A stretch of DNA of 44,625 bases from Mansonella perstans (taxonomy: Eukaryota > Nematoda > Chromadorea > Rhabditida > Onchocercidae): contig JBAMDO010000323.1 in the NCBI GenBank assembly GCA_037074765.1, forward strand, positions 1 through 44,625, given 5' to 3'. A program made the position numbers and the translations under genes. Numbering within the stretch: the stretch's first letter is position 1; each line of letters opens with the position of its first letter. The notes under the pieces are model-generated. The model was given only the letters and a program-made list of their open reading frames with translations, did no database searches and was not told the origin of the DNA. This document shows positions 42,959 to 44,625 of this stretch, in pieces.

Positions 42959-44246
42959 CTTACATAATACTTGTTATGCGGTGTATTTGTATATACTTTT
43001 TATCAATAAGGATTGCTTTCCAGGCTATGTTTCAGTTTGAGGGAAAATAAGATATTGAGCACCCGGTAGTTATTGCTAGTTTAATAACTTCTGTTCCTTA
43101 TTTAAGGAAATATATAGTTTGATAAGTCTGGAGGGAGATTTAGCATTTCTAGAAATACTTTGGGAATTTTTTCATTCTATTCGTTTTATTTTACCTTGGT
43201 TATTAGTAATTTTGGTTGTTTTTCATTTATTTTTTTTTTTTTTTTTTTTTTGCATTTTTCTTAGTCTAGTTCTTTACTTTATTGTCATATTGATTATGAT
43301 AAGATTCATTTTCTCCTAGATGTTTAATTAAGGATGGGTTTGATTTTTTATTATATATTTTGCTTAGTTTATTTTTTTCTTTCAGATTAATACGTTAATT
43401 GATTACTTGACATTAATTCTGCATTTAATTAAGTTTTTCTTGTTTTTTTGACGTTTCTTTTTTCTTTTTTTTTTTTTTTTTGATTGACTTGAGTGGGCAT
43501 TACATTAAAAGCGAAACACGACGAAAATTGCATCTTTAAAACAAGCTGCTCTTCGGTCATTTGAATTATTTTAGTTCAAGCACTTGCATATCGTTCGATA
43601 AGAAATTCCTTAATTTGTGTTTAGCTTTTCAAAACAAGGCTCAGCATCTTTCTCGGGATTTATGTGATTTTTGACTTCATTATAAATTTCGATTTTCAAG
43701 CGTTTAATTTCTTCATTGATAACGTACTAGTTGATTTGTCTCAGATCCTCGAATTTTTCTTTAAATATTCTAATAGTCAAATCCTTCAAATAATATGAGA
43801 ATAAAAGTTTTGCTTCCATGTTATATTTGGTTTTTAAAATTATGTTCAAATAAATTTCTTAGATGTTAAAGAACAAATATTGAAAATGAAAGAGATATGC
43901 CAGACATAAAATCTTCAAGTAATGTCAAAAGTATTTCGATCTTACAGTAGTACAATATTAAGACCCGAAACTCCGCGCCATAAACGAATCAACGTTTAGC
44001 TTAAAAAAAAAACAGAAAGAAAACAGCTTCCGCATGTTTTCTCCTGTCTCTCCTACTGCTGTCACCGTCCTCGCGGTTCATGTTTTGGTTTCTGAAGTTA
44101 CCGGTTGGGAACCATTGACTTCATCGAATGCCATCAATTCCATTTATTTCATGCATTGTGTCGGATGCTTTGAACATATTAACTTATTCTACTTTTCTTT
44201 ATTTGTTCATCATTTATGTACTTTCTTTTGTCACTGCGTGTTTTTT
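42959..44246. other. Block B tail, non-coding
   Basis: Counterpart of 29552-30848. It is distinguished by many single-base losses between about 43330 and 43990, then by a stretch of about 250 bases that is identical to block A. Confidence 0.5.
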
Positions 44247-44625
44247 ACTTAAATGCAAATAATACAACTTTAACTCATTTTGTACCTAATAATGTAGGTT
44301 AAGGATGTAGGTCAGGTTACATGAAGTAATAACTTATAAATCAAATAACAACTTATAAATCACTCATGAAATGACCTTATAAATGATGAAAAATGGCATT
44401 TTAAATTGATACCTAAGGAATAAAAACGCCGAAAAGTGATGATGTAAGGCGAAGAGGCAACTTATAACAGCTTTTTATTTTAAATTAGAAATTTCATAAT
44501 TCTTATGAACAGAATTTTGCAGCAGAAAAATGAAACGCTTGTTGATTAATTTCATGACTTTCTTCCGCTTGATGCAACAGTGTTAACTGACCAATATCCG
44601 AAATGAAATGGAATGAGTAATTCAG
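44247..44625. other. Single-copy sequence beyond block B
   Basis: Short direct repeats of AACTTATAAATCA at 44331-44362 and a related ACCTTATAAAT nearby. No gene seen. Confidence 0.5.

Larger units (their letters stand above)
34893..44246 (+). repeat. Segmental duplication, block B
   Basis: Direct repeat of block A with two deletions (about 330 bp at 37312, about 470 bp at 37820), about 190 bp retained at 40278-40468, and a 1.95-kb tandem insertion carrying a third zinc-finger copy (40900-42850). It begins immediately after the exon-1 fragment at 34687-34881. Confidence 0.95.

Overview
This window is AT-rich eukaryotic DNA, almost certainly from a nematode and probably a filarial one (Onchocercidae). 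The evidence is a nematode-like AP-2 gene with small exons, TTTCAG-type splice acceptors, two starts (27413/38655 and 25410) with an acceptor 0-2 bases upstream that suggest SL trans-splicing, and a decayed nuclear insertion of a Wolbachia-like tuf (EF-Tu) gene. The species assignment is inference. I saw no bacterial operons, CRISPR arrays, or rRNA or tRNA genes that I could support.

Layout. (1) 1-6123, minus strand: an AP-2 (TFAP2) transcription factor gene. Nine exons can be placed with consistent splice phases, running from an initiator ATG two codons before a splice donor, through a Gln-rich N-terminal half with a 14-Gln tract, into the conserved basic/helix-span-helix domain. The last exon lies beyond base 1. 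(2) 6124-20500: a long, mostly non-coding AT-rich stretch with microsatellites (TG, ATTC), a 53-bp tandem duplication, an isolated hairpin-like inverted repeat, a G-rich polypurine tract and several molecular fossils. The fossils are an EF-Tu fragment (12325-12700, minus), a probable BEL/Pao gag relic (15840-16128, minus), an unidentified decayed reading frame (14915-15130, plus) and two exons resembling a TesB/ACOT8 acyl-CoA thioesterase (18628-19073, plus). (3) 20500-23300: diverged copies of a dispersed repeat family, plus one isolated, well-formed 89-codon exon (22241-22507, plus). (4) 22890-30848 (block A) and 34893-44246 (block B): a direct segmental duplication. Each block carries a gene for a signal-peptide-bearing, acidic, multi-C2H2 zinc-finger protein. 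The copies at 27413-29551 and 38655-40748 are nearly identical. Block B holds a further tandem partial copy (40911-42958), and more fragments lie at 34687-34881 (direct) and 25833-26130/37517-37800 (inverted).

The zinc-finger genes resolve into five exons whose internal junctions are all phase 1. Exon 1 is a signal peptide plus acidic repeats, exon 2 a C2HC finger, exons 3 and 4 three fingers each, and exon 5 a short acidic tail. Exons can therefore be skipped, duplicated or joined between copies without breaking frame, and the tandem copy in block B looks like a product of this: its acidic exon sits behind the exon-5 acceptor. Each copy is interrupted by one or two single-base indels, either recent pseudogenisation or uncorrected assembly errors. 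The second is favoured in the block-B tail, where differences are mostly single-base losses.
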